Source: Acidobacteriota bacterium (GTDB lineage Bacteria > Acidobacteriota > Vicinamibacteria > Marinacidobacterales > Marinacidobacteraceae). From it: a DNA stretch of 60,612 nt. The notes below the pieces were generated by a model. That model saw only the letters and a program-made list of their open reading frames with translations. It was not told the origin of the DNA and did no database searches. The DNA lies in assembly GCA_022822745.1 (NCBI GenBank), contig JAJEAO010000084.1, positions 1 to 60,612 of the forward strand, in the 5' to 3' direction. Each line of letters begins with the position of its first letter. Position 1 is the first letter of the stretch. The position numbers and the translations under genes are program-made. Shown here one piece after another: positions 20,202 to 29,730 of this stretch.

Positions 20202-20307
20202 GGTCGGAGGGCCGGCGGATCGGAACCCCTCGGATCGCCATTCTACCGGCCCCGCGCGGGGGGTGGAGTCCTCCCCGCGAGCAGCGCGATCGCGCGCGCG
20301 ACGGGTT

Positions 20308-20337
20308 TGCTAGAATTCGCTCCGCTCTTTCGGAGCG
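20308..20337 (+). promoter_or_regulatory. Extended -10 promoter and leader hairpin upstream of the fused E1 gene
   Basis: TGCTAGAAT (20308-20316) reads as an extended -10. It is followed at once by a perfect 7-bp inverted repeat, CGCTCCG/CGGAGCG (20318-20337), with a six-base loop. The intergenic region is shared with the divergent radical SAM gene. No -35 is clear. The stem would sit at the 5' end of the transcript, about 125 bases before the ATG, and has no T-run. Confidence 0.4.
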
Positions 20338-20460
20338 TGCTTCCCGTGGTTTCCTCCTTCGCCGTTTCCGTCATGGTGGCCCCATCCTCCGGCCAGGCCT
20401 GAGTCAGCCGAGCGAGGGTCGGATCCTTCCCCTGCCCCTTACGCCGCCCCTCCCGCCGTC

Positions 20461-22704
20461 ATGACGAGCCGGATGCTCCCGCGCGCCCCCGATTCCGACG
20501 GAGGCGCAGGCGGGGAGCCCGATGAACCCCGCCTTCCCGGGCGGGTGAACGGGAACCCGCGGCAGGGCGAGAACAACGGACGGGATACAGTCGTCCCCGA
20601 ACAGGACGGCGATCAGGACGACCTCCCGCAGCTCTCCGCCGAGCATCTGAAGGATGCCTACCGGGCCATGCTGGCCTCCCGCGAGGTGGACCTTCGCGAG
20701 ATCGCGCTGAAGCGCCAGAACCGGGCGTTCTTCCAGATCAGCAGCATCGGCCACGAGGCGGTGACGGCCGCCGCCGCCGCACTGATCCGGCCGGACGACG
20801 ACTGGATCTTCGCCTACTACCGCGACCGGGCGCTCGCGACCCGGCTGGGGATGACGCCCAGGGAGCAGCTCGCGAGCGCCTGGGGGGCGGCGGCCGAGCC
20901 GGCGGGCGGCGGACGGCAGATGCCGTCCCATTTCTCGAAGCGGTCCCTCGGTCTCGCCATCCACTCGAGCTGCGTCGGAACCCAGTTCCTGAGCGCCGTC
21001 GGCGTGGCGCACGCGCAGCGGTACCTGGTTCGCCGCCGCATCCCGGGGCTGCCGGCGGCGTCCGACGGGATCGTTCTCGTCTGCGGCGGCGATGGCTCGA
21101 CGAGCGAGGGGGAGTTCTGGGAGGCGCTCAACAGCGCGTGCCTGCGGCGGCTCCCGGTGCTCTTCCTCATCGAGGACAACGGCTACGCGATCTCGGTCCC
21201 CGTGGAGCATCAGACCGCTGGAGGGAACATCGCTTCGCTCGTCGAGAACTTCCCCGATCTGAAGGTTCTCGAGTGTGACGGATGTGACTACGAGGAATCG
21301 TGGCGGACGCTCTCCGAGGCCTTCGATCACGTCCGGGCCGGCGAAGGCCCGGCGCTCGTCCGCGCCCGGGTGGTCCGCTACGAGTCCCACTCGCTCTCCG
21401 ACGACGACCGCGACTACAAGACGGCGGCCGAGCTGGAAGGGGAGCGCGCCCGCGATCCGGTGCTGCGCCTCCGGGACCGGTTGACCGCATCCGGGGCCGC
21501 GAGCCGGGAGGAGCTGGACGCGCTCGGACACCGCACCCAGACCGAGGTCGCGAACGCCGCCGCCGAGGCCCTCGCGATGCCGTGGGCGGCCCCGGAGTCG
21601 GTCTTCGACCACCTCTACAGCGAGGATGTGGACCCGTGCTCCCCGGACTTCGAGACGGTTCCCCGGTTCGCCGAAGGGGCGAAGCCGGGCACGATGGTGG
21701 ACCTGATCCGCTCCACGCTTCGGACGGAGATGGCCCGGGACCACCGCATCCTCCTGTTCGGTCAGGATGTGGCCGACGCCAGCCGCGAGGAGAACCTGCG
21801 GGAAGTCAAGGGCAAGGGCGGGGTGTTCAAGGTCACCCACGGGCTCCAGCGCGAATTCGGTTCCGAGCGCGTGTTCAACAGTCCGCTCGCGGAGGCCACG
21901 ATCGTGGGAGTCGGCACCGGGATGGCGACCCGGGGGCTGCGGCCCGTCGCCGAGGTCCAGTTTCTCGATTACTTCTGGCCCGCGTACATGCAGCTCCGAA
22001 ACGAGCTGGCCAGCCTGCGCTGGCGCTCCAACGGGGCGTATTCCGCCCCGGTCGTGATCCGGGTGCCGGTCGGCGGCTACGTGACCGGCGGGGGCCCGTA
22101 CCACAGCCAGTCCGCCGAAGTGCTGTTCACCCATCTCCCCGGCCTCCGGGTCGTCATGCCCGCGACCGCCCTCGACGCCGCCGGGCTCCTGCGGACCGCG
22201 ATCCGCTGCGACGACCCGGTGCTCTTCCTCGAGCACAAGCACCTCTACCGGCAGACCTACAACAAGAGCCCCGACCCCGGACCGGACTACATGATCCCGT
22301 TGGGGAAGGCGCGGACCGTCCGGCGCGGCGAGGATCTCACCGTGGTGACCTACGGCGCCCTGGTCCATCGGGCGGAGCTCGCGGCGAAGCGAGCCGCCGC
22401 CGAGGGGATCTCGGTCGAGATCCTCGACCTGCGTTCGCTCGCACCCTACGACTGGGATGCTGTCTCCGAGAGCGTCCGTCGCACGAACCGGGTCCTCGTC
22501 GCCTACGAGGACACCCGCAGCTTCGGCTACGGCGCCGAGATCGCGGCGCGGATCGCGGACGAACTCTTCGAGGACCTCGACGCCCCGGTGCGACGAGTGG
22601 CCGCGAAGGACACCTGGGTTGCCTATTGTCCCGGCCTCGAGCGCGCCATCCTCCCGCAGCCGGAGGATCTGCTCGAAGCCTTCACCCGACTCGCCGAGTA
22701 CTGA
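20461..22704 (+). CDS. Fused alpha/beta E1 component of a 2-oxo-acid (branched-chain type) dehydrogenase
   Basis: A 747-residue thiamine-diphosphate enzyme with both E1 subunits in one chain. Residues ~60-370 are the alpha part, with the TPP/Mg motif [11 protein letters not shown] (from 209) ending at N240 in EDNGYAI. Residues ~405-745 are the beta part ([41 protein letters not shown]). About 55 disordered, charged residues lead. It decarboxylates a 2-oxo acid and passes the acyl group to lipoyl-E2. No E2 or E3 gene is in the window, so the partner is elsewhere. Whether pyruvate or branched-chain 2-oxo acids are preferred is unclear. The acyl-CoA dehydrogenase downstream favours branched-chain catabolism. 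Confidence 0.92.
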   Translation: MTSRMLPRAPDSDGGAGGEPDEPRLPGRVNGNPRQGENNGRDTVVPEQDGDQDDLPQLSAEHLKDAYRAMLASREVDLREIALKRQNRAFFQISSIGHEAVTAAAAALIRPDDDWIFAYYRDRALATRLGMTPREQLASAWGAAAEPAGGGRQMPSHFSKRSLGLAIHSSCVGTQFLSAVGVAHAQRYLVRRRIPGLPAASDGIVLVCGGDGSTSEGEFWEALNSACLRRLPVLFLIEDNGYAISVPVEHQTAGGNIASLVENFPDLKVLECDGCDYEESWRTLSEAFDHVRAGEGPALVRARVVRYESHSLSDDDRDYKTAAELEGERARDPVLRLRDRLTASGAASREELDALGHRTQTEVANAAAEALAMPWAAPESVFDHLYSEDVDPCSPDFETVPRFAEGAKPGTMVDLIRSTLRTEMARDHRILLFGQDVADASREENLREVKGKGGVFKVTHGLQREFGSERVFNSPLAEATIVGVGTGMATRGLRPVAEVQFLDYFWPAYMQLRNELASLRWRSNGAYSAPVVIRVPVGGYVTGGGPYHSQSAEVLFTHLPGLRVVMPATALDAAGLLRTAIRCDDPVLFLEHKHLYRQTYNKSPDPGPDYMIPLGKARTVRRGEDLTVVTYGALVHRAELAAKRAAAEGISVEILDLRSLAPYDWDAVSESVRRTNRVLVAYEDTRSFGYGAEIAARIADELFEDLDAPVRRVAAKDTWVAYCPGLERAILPQPEDLLEAFTRLAEY

Positions 22705-22768
22705 CCCGCGGGCGGATGGCGCCGTCGTCCCGCGCCGTTCCGAAGCGGCCGGCCCTCCCGCATCGCCC

Positions 22769-23971
22769 GTGTCCGTTCAGGCCTTCGAGGATCCGGTAGC
22801 CCCGCGGACTCCGGTCCCCCGGGACGGGCGCCCCGCTCCGCTGAGCGTCCTCGGCGCCGAGGAGCGGCTTCACTTCGCGGCCGTCTCCGAGTTCGGCGCC
22901 CGCGAAGTGGCGCCCCGCTCCCGGGCGATGGAGGCCGCCGGTCGCATCCCCGACGACCTGCTCGGCGCCCTCGCGGAGAACGGATTCTTCGGCCTCTCGG
23001 CGCCCGAGGAGCACGGCGGCCTCGGCCTGGGCCTGTTCGGGGTCGTGCTGACCGTGGAGGCGCTCGCCCGCGCCGACGCCTCGGTGGCGCTGCTCGTGGA
23101 TGTGCACAACACGCTGATCACCGTGGCCGTGGACCGGTTCGGCGCCGATGAACAGCGGACGCGTTTTCTGCCAGGGCTGGCGAACGGGCGGATCGGAGCG
23201 TTCTCCCTCTCGGAAGCCCACGCCGGGAGCGACGCCTTCGCCCTCTCGACCGCCGCCCGAGCCGTCCCGGGCGGGTTTCGGCTCGACGGGTCGAAGGCCT
23301 GGGTTTCCGGGGGCCGCGAGGCAGGGCTCTTCCTCGTGTTCGCGCGGGCGCCCGAGGGGATCACCGCGTTCCTCGTGGAGCGGGAGAATCCCGGTCTCGA
23401 AGTGGGACCGCCCGAGAGCAAGGTCGGGCTCAAGGCGTCGAGCACGACCCCGCTGTTCCTGACCGACTGCTTCGTCCCCGCGCCCGACGTGCTGGGGCCG
23501 GTCGGCGGGGGGCGCCGCCTCGCGATGGCGCTCCTGAACGAGGGGCGCATCGGCATCGCGGCTCAACTCGTCGGGATCGGGCAGGCGGCGCTGGACCTCG
23601 CCGCCGGCTACGCGGCCGAGAGGCGCACGTTCGGGCGGCCGATCCGCACGCGACAGGCGGTCGCCTTCGCCCTCGCCGACGCCGCCGCAAGGGTCGAGAC
23701 CGCGCGGCTCGCGACCTGGAACGCCGCGCGACTGGCGGATCAGGGCAGTGACCTCCGTCACGCCGCCGCGATCGCCAAGCTGACGGCGCAGCGAATGGCC
23801 GAACGCGTGACCTCGCTCGGGATCGAGATCCACGGCGGAACCGGTTACACGACCGACTGCCTCGCCGAGAAGCTGTGGCGGGATGCGAAGGCCGGGACGA
23901 TCTACGAGGGAACCGAGAACATGCAGCTCCTCACGATCGCGTCCGGGTTCCGCCCCTGGCGCGACCGCTGA
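22769..23971 (+). CDS. Acyl-CoA dehydrogenase
   Basis: A 400-residue FAD enzyme that introduces an alpha,beta double bond into acyl-CoA. It has the N-terminal helical domain (ENGFFGLSAPEEHGGLGLG), the flavin-binding AFSLSEAHAGSDAFAL block and C-terminal YAAERRTFGRPIRT and HGGTGYTTD. The catalytic base is the Glu of YEGTENMQ, as in short-chain acyl-CoA dehydrogenases. GTG at 22769 was chosen; the frame is open further upstream, so the N-terminus is uncertain. It lies 64 bases after the E1 gene on the same strand. Oxidation of isobutyryl-, isovaleryl- or butyryl-CoA is a reasonable inference. Confidence 0.92.
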   Translation: MSVQAFEDPVAPRTPVPRDGRPAPLSVLGAEERLHFAAVSEFGAREVAPRSRAMEAAGRIPDDLLGALAENGFFGLSAPEEHGGLGLGLFGVVLTVEALARADASVALLVDVHNTLITVAVDRFGADEQRTRFLPGLANGRIGAFSLSEAHAGSDAFALSTAARAVPGGFRLDGSKAWVSGGREAGLFLVFARAPEGITAFLVERENPGLEVGPPESKVGLKASSTTPLFLTDCFVPAPDVLGPVGGGRRLAMALLNEGRIGIAAQLVGIGQAALDLAAGYAAERRTFGRPIRTRQAVAFALADAAARVETARLATWNAARLADQGSDLRHAAAIAKLTAQRMAERVTSLGIEIHGGTGYTTDCLAEKLWRDAKAGTIYEGTENMQLLTIASGFRPWRDR

Positions 23972-23995
23972 GCGCCGGCGCCGGCCGGCGGGGAC

Positions 23996-24427
23996 TCACG
24001 GGGGGTGCGACAGCGGATCCGGGCTGCAGCCCTCGATGCGCTCCTCGTTGCGGGTGACCCGGTCCGTGAGCCTGACGATGGCGGCCTGGATGATCCGACG
24101 ATCCTCGGCTGCGAGCTCCTGGAACCTCCGTCGATCCTCGGCCGCAGCCTCCTGGAACCTCCGGCGATCCTCGGCCGCAGCCTCCTGGATGGCCCTGCGC
24201 TCCTCGGCTGCCGTCTGCTGGTACGCCCGCAGGTCCTCGCGGTTCTGCCCCTGCCCGGCCACGATGAAGCCGACCGCGGTTCCTCCGACGGTGATGCCGA
24301 CGGCGACGACCGTGATCGCGAGGCCGATGACCGAGCGCTGGAGCCGCGCTTCGAGAGCCGCGATGTCGGCCTTCGTGGCGACGGCATCGAGCGGCTCCAC
24401 CTCGGGCCGAGAAGCGTCGAGGGCCAT
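23996..24427 (-). CDS. Membrane-anchored hendecad coiled-coil protein
   Basis: A 143-residue protein of unknown function. Residues ~15-30 are helical (TKADIAALEARLQR), ~33-58 form one transmembrane segment, and 73-116 are four 11-residue repeats (AAEERRAIQEA, AAEDRRRFQEA, AAEDRRRFQEL, AAEDRRIIQAA). Eleven-residue periodicity is characteristic of right-handed or straight coiled coils. The tail ends in EGCSPDPLSHPP. It lies 74 bases downstream of the vWA gene on the same strand. It resembles small anchored coiled-coil proteins found in many bacteria but was not matched to a named family. Confidence 0.75.
   Translation of the reverse strand: MALDASRPEVEPLDAVATKADIAALEARLQRSVIGLAITVVAVGITVGGTAVGFIVAGQGQNREDLRAYQQTAAEERRAIQEAAAEDRRRFQEAAAEDRRRFQELAAEDRRIIQAAIVRLTDRVTRNEERIEGCSPDPLSHPP
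24080..24211 (-). repeat. 33-bp tandem repeat encoding the hendecads
   Basis: Four consecutive 33-bp units inside the coiled-coil gene. The two central copies are nearly identical at the DNA level (CCTGGAACCTCC recurs 33 bases apart at 24118 and 24151), while the outer copies have drifted. The unit length is a multiple of three, so copy changes stay in frame. Confidence 0.8.
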
Positions 24428-24501
24428 GACGGGACCATAGCGCAAGACACACCACTCCGGCGGCTGCCGGCCGGCCGAAGTCGGCCGACGGATGCGCGCG
24501 G

Positions 24502-27123
24502 CTACGCGGGGCGGAAGCGGGTCGAGGCGAGCCGGGCGAGCCGGGTCCAGACCCACGGTGTGCGCCGCACCGACAGATCGAGCAGGTAGGCGATCAACGC
24601 CAGCAGCGCCAGCAGCGGCCACAGAGGTCGGGAGCGGATCACGCGGTCCCCGCCGGCGGCGAGCACCTGACCGCGCGTCGGAGCGACGACGCCTCCGGTC
24701 TCGGCGGCAAGCAGGGCCAGCGCCTCGTCGTCCGGCGGCAGGAACCGGTATTCGTCGGGGTAACTGAGGTGGATCGCCCGCTCCAGCTCCCCATCCCGGG
24801 TCAGATCCTCGGGGAGCGAGTCGTCGAGGATGCGGAACTCGGCGGCCGCCCCCGGGGGCAGGTCGAGCGGGATCTCGGTCTCGTACCGGCCGGGGCCGGT
24901 CTGGCGCAGGGCCGTGCGCCCCACCAGCCCGCTGTAGCGGACCTCGAGCTCCGGTTCGACGCCGGTGGGGAAGCTGCCGTCCTCCCGGATCAGCGACAGG
25001 GTGACGTCGGCCGAGCTGCCGCGGCGTTCCACGGCGAACTCGATGTCGGCGCCGGCCCCCCGGCGCATGGCGTCCCGGACGACCTGGGTCCAGAACTTCC
25101 CATAGCCGTCCCACTCGACCCAGTCCGCCGCCCAGCGGTTCTTGCAGTCCGAGGTGAACATGGACGCCCGCCCCAGCCCGTACTGCCAGCGGGCGAGGAG
25201 CGGCTCCTCGTCCGGCCCCTCGAGCAGCACCTCGGCGGTGTCCTTCGCCATCGTGGCGACGAAGCCCTTCAGCTCGGGGGCGACATCGAAGTCGAGCCCG
25301 TCCAGCACCCGCGCCCGCTGCCGCACGACGGGGTGGAACGGCTCCTCGACCAGGGTGGCGTCGAGCGCGATCTGGGTCTCCTCCACGAAGATCTGCTGGA
25401 CCCGGGCGGCGTCGCGGATGAAGTAGCTGCGCCCGTCGCCCCATTCGGCGATGCCGGCGAGAAGTTCCCGGTCGGCCTCCTCGCCCACCGCGACCGTCGA
25501 GATCGTGATCTCGTCCTCCTCCATCCGGGAGACGAGTTCCTCGTAGTCGTCGGGATAGGTCTTGCCGTCGGAAAGCAGGATCACGTGCTTCACCTTGGAC
25601 GGACTCTCCGCGAGCTGTTCGTAGGCGCGCTCCAGCGCCGGATAGATGTTCGTCTGGGCGCTCGCCTGGATCCGGCTGATCCCCTCCTTGATCCACTCCC
25701 GGTCCGAGACGATCTGGAGCGGGATCGTGGTGTAGGGATTCCAGTCGAAGGTCACGACGCCGAAGCGGTGCGTGTCCTCGAGCAGATCCAGCGCCGCCTT
25801 GGTGGCTTCCTTGGCGAGGGCGATCTTGCGCCCGTACATGCTGTAGGACTTGTCGAGGACGATGATGAGGGAGAGGTCCTTCCACTTCTCCTCGATCTGG
25901 AAGTCCACCGGGAGCGCCTCTTCGAGCACGGACTCGGAGTATCCGTCCTCGCCGTAACTCGACTCCCCGGCGGCGAACACCAGCCCGCCCCCGTCGTCTC
26001 GCACGTAGCTGGCGATCCGACGCATGGTCGGCTCGGGAAGCCGCTCCGGGGACACATCGCTCAGGACGACCGCGTCCCAGTCGTTCAGATCCACCACCCC
26101 GAGCGCGGTCGGCGGAGCGACCTGGACCGAGACGCCCTCGGATTCGAGGGCGTCGCGGAGATAGGAGGCGCTCTCGGGGCGCCCTTCCACGTAGAGGATC
26201 CGGGCGGCCGCCCCGACCGCCACCGAGGCCGCCCGCCGGTCGTTCCCCTCGAGGCGGTCCCCGGCCACGCCGATCTCCGCTTCCACGACCGTCATGCCCT
26301 CGTTCTCGATCCGCACCGGCACCGGCACCGTGGAAGCCCCCGGCGGCAGCTCCACGCGGACCGCCGCGTGCTCCTCGCGCTCGGCGGAGTCGGCGGGCCC
26401 GGCGAGCACCCGCACCTCGGCGGGTCCGCCCGCAGCCGAGAACACCTCGACCTCGACGAGAGTCATCTGTCCGGCCCGGACATCGTCGGGAAGCGCGACG
26501 CCGGAGACGAAGCCGCCGCCGTCGGTCCGGACCTCCGACGGGGCCGGGAAGACGCGGATTCCGGCTTCCCGGAGATACGAGATGGCCGACGCGGCATCTC
26601 CTTCGGTCTCCCGACCATCGGTGAACAGGACGACCCGCTTCAGCCGGTCGGGAGGGAACATGGTCGCCGCGTGCCGGAGCGCCGCCTCGATGTTCGTCTT
26701 CGCCTGGTCGAGAGCGCCCTCCGGAGGCAGCCCGCTGGAAGCCGCGCCGTCGAACACCTGCACTCCGAGAAGATCCTCCGCCTGTTCCACCGCGACCGGC
26801 CGGTCGGCGAAGGCGACGAAGTGGGCGTCCGCGGCGCCGACGCCGCGCGCCGTCGCCCGCGACCACTCCACCGCATCCTGGATCGAGCCGCCCGCGACGC
26901 TGCGCGAGACGTCCACCACGAACGCCACCGAGACCTCGCCGGAGCCCGGCCGCACGACCGGCCGGCACAGCGCGAGAAGGAGCAGGCCGGCCGCGAGCAG
27001 GCGCAGAGCGAGCGAAGCGCGCAGGCGCAGCGCCGGCCAGCGGAGATCGGAGCGGCGCGCAGCCAGCACCACGACCGCGAGCAGCGGGAGGAGGGCGAGC
27101 GGCCAGAGGGCTTCGAATGTCAA
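24502..27123 (-). CDS. Large vWA-domain membrane protein with glutamine-amidotransferase-like segment
   Basis: An 873-residue protein with two N-terminal membrane segments (about 6-21 and 36-54) and one C-terminal segment (about 838-855). The first vWA domain has a MIDAS-type DVSRS at ~70. A type-1 amidotransferase-like fold follows at ~310-400 (ILYVEGRPE, DDGGGLVFAAG). A second vWA domain has DKSYSM near residue 440 and LLSDGKTYP. This is the layout of the PF07090-like large proteins usually found beside BatA-like operons. It probably acts in periplasmic protein assembly or surveillance, but its function is not established. The start is a TTG at 27123 (MTFEALWPLALLPLL). Confidence 0.85.
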   Translation of the reverse strand: MTFEALWPLALLPLLAVVVLAARRSDLRWPALRLRASLALRLLAAGLLLLALCRPVVRPGSGEVSVAFVVDVSRSVAGGSIQDAVEWSRATARGVGAADAHFVAFADRPVAVEQAEDLLGVQVFDGAASSGLPPEGALDQAKTNIEAALRHAATMFPPDRLKRVVLFTDGRETEGDAASAISYLREAGIRVFPAPSEVRTDGGGFVSGVALPDDVRAGQMTLVEVEVFSAAGGPAEVRVLAGPADSAEREEHAAVRVELPPGASTVPVPVRIENEGMTVVEAEIGVAGDRLEGNDRRAASVAVGAAARILYVEGRPESASYLRDALESEGVSVQVAPPTALGVVDLNDWDAVVLSDVSPERLPEPTMRRIASYVRDDGGGLVFAAGESSYGEDGYSESVLEEALPVDFQIEEKWKDLSLIIVLDKSYSMYGRKIALAKEATKAALDLLEDTHRFGVVTFDWNPYTTIPLQIVSDREWIKEGISRIQASAQTNIYPALERAYEQLAESPSKVKHVILLSDGKTYPDDYEELVSRMEEDEITISTVAVGEEADRELLAGIAEWGDGRSYFIRDAARVQQIFVEETQIALDATLVEEPFHPVVRQRARVLDGLDFDVAPELKGFVATMAKDTAEVLLEGPDEEPLLARWQYGLGRASMFTSDCKNRWAADWVEWDGYGKFWTQVVRDAMRRGAGADIEFAVERRGSSADVTLSLIREDGSFPTGVEPELEVRYSGLVGRTALRQTGPGRYETEIPLDLPPGAAAEFRILDDSLPEDLTRDGELERAIHLSYPDEYRFLPPDDEALALLAAETGGVVAPTRGQVLAAGGDRVIRSRPLWPLLALLALIAYLLDLSVRRTPWVWTRLARLASTRFRPA

Positions 27124-27181
27124 GGGTGCCAGCGTCCGGAAAGGGGAATCCTACGGGAGGCGGGCCGAATTCCGGACATCC

Positions 27182-27207
27182 TGCTAACTTTGCCTCCACT
27201 GGAGGAG
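27182..27207 (+). promoter_or_regulatory. Extended -10 and strong RBS for the LVIVD gene
   Basis: TGCTAACTT (27182-27190) is a plausible extended -10 in the 92-base divergent gap. GGAGGAG at 27201-27207 lies eight bases before ATG 27216 and fixes that start. If the -10 is real the leader is very short. Confidence 0.4.
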
Positions 27208-27215
27208 CTGTTCCG

Positions 27216-29291
27216 ATGACCCGTCGTTCCGCATCGAGACCCCGCTTCAGCGCCGTGCTCGCGGCGCTCCTGTTCCCCGCTGTCGCAGCCGCCCAGCCGG
27301 CGTCCATCGCGATCGAGCCCGCATCGCTCGAGCTGGACGTAGGCGAGACCGCGCAGCTCGCCGCAGCCGTGCTGGACGCCGGCGGCGAGCCGGTGGACGG
27401 GGCGCAGGTCGTCTTCTTTTCGGGGAACCGGCTCGCGCTCACGGTCACGCCCGCCGGGTTCGTGTCGGCGAACCGGCCGGGCGAGCACGAGGTGACGGCG
27501 CTGCTCCCCGATCAGGCCTTCGACGGGAACTGGGACTACTACAGCCGCTCCGACCCCGGCCTCCGGGCCGAGATCACGGTCGTGGTGAACGACCCGCCGC
27601 TGGCCACGATCTTCTTCGAGGGCGCCCCGCCCCGGGCGTGGGTCGGGACCGAGGTCCGGTTCTCGCTGGCGGGCGAGGACGCCGCCGGCGAGGTACAGCG
27701 CGGCATCCCGGCCGCCTACGGGACAAGCGACCCCGGCCTCGCGGTCTCGGACGAGTTCGGCCTGGTCTCCTTCCTCGCCGAAGGCCGCGTCGAAGTCGCT
27801 GCGATGAGCGGCGAGATGACGATCTACCACGCGGTGGAGGTTCTCCCGAACCCGACCGCCCGCGTCGTCCTTGACGCCCCCACCGAGAACGAAGTGCGGG
27901 TGGGGGACGTGATCCGCTTCGACGCCCGGACCGAGGACGCGGACGGGGACGCGGTCCGGGGACCGCGGGTGCGGTTCGCCGTGGAATCCCGGCCGGACGC
28001 GTTCCGGCCGGAGTCGCTCGCCGCGGGCGCCCCGGCGCAGATCCTGCCGGACGGCCGGTTCGTCGCCGAACAGCCCGGGGTGTACACCGTGGTCGCGATG
28101 AGCGGGGACCGCGTCGCGCGCCGCAGCGTGCGGGTCGTTCCGCGAAACGTGAAGCGGGAGGTCGAGTTCCTGGGCCACGCGCGGGTGTCGGACCGCGTCA
28201 CGGGTGATCTGTGGGTCTGGGAGGGCGTGGACGGGCGCGACTACGCGGTCCACGGAACCTGGAACGCCGAGGGCCACGCCTACTTCTACGACGTCACCGA
28301 CCCCCGGAACATGGAACTCATCGACACGGTGCAGGTGGACGCCCGGACGGTGAACGACGTCAAGGTCTCGGAAGACGGGACGGTGTGCGCGATCAGTCGC
28401 GAGGGCGCTTCGAACCGCCGGAACGGCGTCGTGCTGCTCGACTGCACGAACCCGCAGGAGGTCGAGATCCTCGCATCCTTCGATCAGGGGCTGACCGGCG
28501 GCGTCCACAACGTGTTCCTCGACAACAACCACGTGTACGCGGTCAACAACGGGCGCCGCTGGGACGTGATCAACATCGAGGATCCGCGGAATCCGTTCCG
28601 CGTCTCGCGCTACGAGACGGATTCACCCGGGCGCTCGGTCCACGATGTGTGGGTTCGGGACGGGATCGCCTACCAGGCGGGACGCACCGACGGACTCATC
28701 ATGGTGGATGTCGGAGGCGGCGGGATGGGCGGCAGCCCGAACACGCCGGTCGAGATGGGACGCTTCCCGCAGATCACGGGCTGGAACCACGCCGTATGGC
28801 CGTTCCGGAGCCCATCCACCGGCAAGCTCTACGTGATCGGCGGGGATGAGGCGTTCCATCTCAACCCGCGCCGGCCGGACGCCGGAGGCATCCTCTGGGA
28901 AGAGGGCATCCCGTCGCGGGCGAAGGGCTGGCTCCACTTCGTGGACTTCACCGATCCCGCGGCCCCGGAGGAAATCGCGCGGTTCCAGCTCGCCGACTCC
29001 GGCCCGCACAACCTGTGGGTGGACTGGGAGGAAGAGATCATGTACGTGGGCTACTACGACGCCGGCCTCCGGGTGGTGGACGTGAGCGGGGAGCTGATCG
29101 GAGATCTCTACCGGCAGGAACGGGAGATCGCCCGCTTCTTCCCCGAGGACAACGAGGGCTTTCTCGCGAATGCCGCATTCACCTGGGGGCCACAACCGCA
29201 CAAGGGGACCATCTTCCTCGCCGACTTCAACAGCGGCCTGTGGGCGGTGCGGCTGAAGGAGCCCGGCGAGGACGCCGCCGGCGGGAACTGA
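27216..29291 (+). CDS. Secreted Ig-like/LVIVD-repeat protein
   Basis: A 691-residue exported protein. A Sec signal peptide (RPRFSAVLAALLFPAVAAAQP) is followed by an Ig-like Big2-type domain (IEPASLELDVGETAQLAA) and a second immunoglobulin-like region (~150-330). The C-terminal ~360 residues are LVIVD-type propeller blades (YFYDVTDPRNMELIDTV, DVINIEDPRNPFRVSRYE, LHFVDFTDPAAPEEIARF, LRVVDVSGELIGDLY). Such proteins are frequent in Gemmatimonadota and marine bacteria and are presumed to act at the cell surface or extracellularly. The ligand is unknown. The start is decided by the strong RBS eight bases upstream. It is divergent from the vWA gene. Confidence 0.85.
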   Translation: MTRRSASRPRFSAVLAALLFPAVAAAQPASIAIEPASLELDVGETAQLAAAVLDAGGEPVDGAQVVFFSGNRLALTVTPAGFVSANRPGEHEVTALLPDQAFDGNWDYYSRSDPGLRAEITVVVNDPPLATIFFEGAPPRAWVGTEVRFSLAGEDAAGEVQRGIPAAYGTSDPGLAVSDEFGLVSFLAEGRVEVAAMSGEMTIYHAVEVLPNPTARVVLDAPTENEVRVGDVIRFDARTEDADGDAVRGPRVRFAVESRPDAFRPESLAAGAPAQILPDGRFVAEQPGVYTVVAMSGDRVARRSVRVVPRNVKREVEFLGHARVSDRVTGDLWVWEGVDGRDYAVHGTWNAEGHAYFYDVTDPRNMELIDTVQVDARTVNDVKVSEDGTVCAISREGASNRRNGVVLLDCTNPQEVEILASFDQGLTGGVHNVFLDNNHVYAVNNGRRWDVINIEDPRNPFRVSRYETDSPGRSVHDVWVRDGIAYQAGRTDGLIMVDVGGGGMGGSPNTPVEMGRFPQITGWNHAVWPFRSPSTGKLYVIGGDEAFHLNPRRPDAGGILWEEGIPSRAKGWLHFVDFTDPAAPEEIARFQLADSGPHNLWVDWEEEIMYVGYYDAGLRVVDVSGELIGDLYRQEREIARFFPEDNEGFLANAAFTWGPQPHKGTIFLADFNSGLWAVRLKEPGEDAAGGN

Positions 29292-29475
29292 GCGGCGGCG
29301 GTCGGCCGGACCGACCCGGCGATCCCGGGGTCGCAGATCCACCGCGTCCCCCAACCCTGGATTCGCGCGCGACCGCGCTGCCGCTCCTTGAGCCCCGGTG
29401 ACGCGCCGAGATCGCTCGGAGGCGAACCGGAAGTCACCACGAGAAGTCCGGGCTGGTGACGATCATGCATTCGGA

Positions 29476-29730
29476 ATGCACGATTCCAGGCATTGCTTCG
29501 TCCGCTCCCTGGAACCGGTGCTCCTTCGCGCCGCCGACGAGTTGCCCGCCGTCCGTCTGACCGGCCCGCGGCAAGCGAGCAAGACCACCATCCTGAAGCG
29601 TTTCTTCAGAGCCACCCGTCGCTACGTCTCGCTCGGGACGCCCGACATGACCGCGGCGGCCACCGAGGATCCGCGGGGCTTCCTCCTCGCGTGGCCGCCT
29701 CCGGTCATCCTCGCGTTCGACGCGCTGTAG
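29476..29730 (+). pseudogene. Remnant of an AAA_14/DUF4143 ATPase
   Basis: An 84-codon ORF matches the start of the AAA_14 ATPase family, which normally reads LTGPRQxGKTT, then YVSLD, A..DP..FL and P.IIDEIQ. Here the Walker A is LTGPRQASKTT (the Gly before Lys-Thr is Ser), YVSLGTPDMTAAATEDPRGFLLAWPPPV follows in the expected order in pieces, and the Walker B region reads ILAFDAL and then stops. The remaining ~300 residues, including the DUF4143 domain, are not found downstream. This is a degraded leftover of an accessory ATPase gene and is unlikely to be functional. Confidence 0.65.

Noticed and set aside
20318..20337. Intrinsic terminator between the radical SAM and E1 genes
   Set aside because: The stem has no T-run on either strand and both flanking genes point away from it.
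24080..24211. Regular repeats that might be a CRISPR array
   Set aside because: Units are contiguous without unique spacers and translate into in-frame 11-residue coiled-coil repeats.
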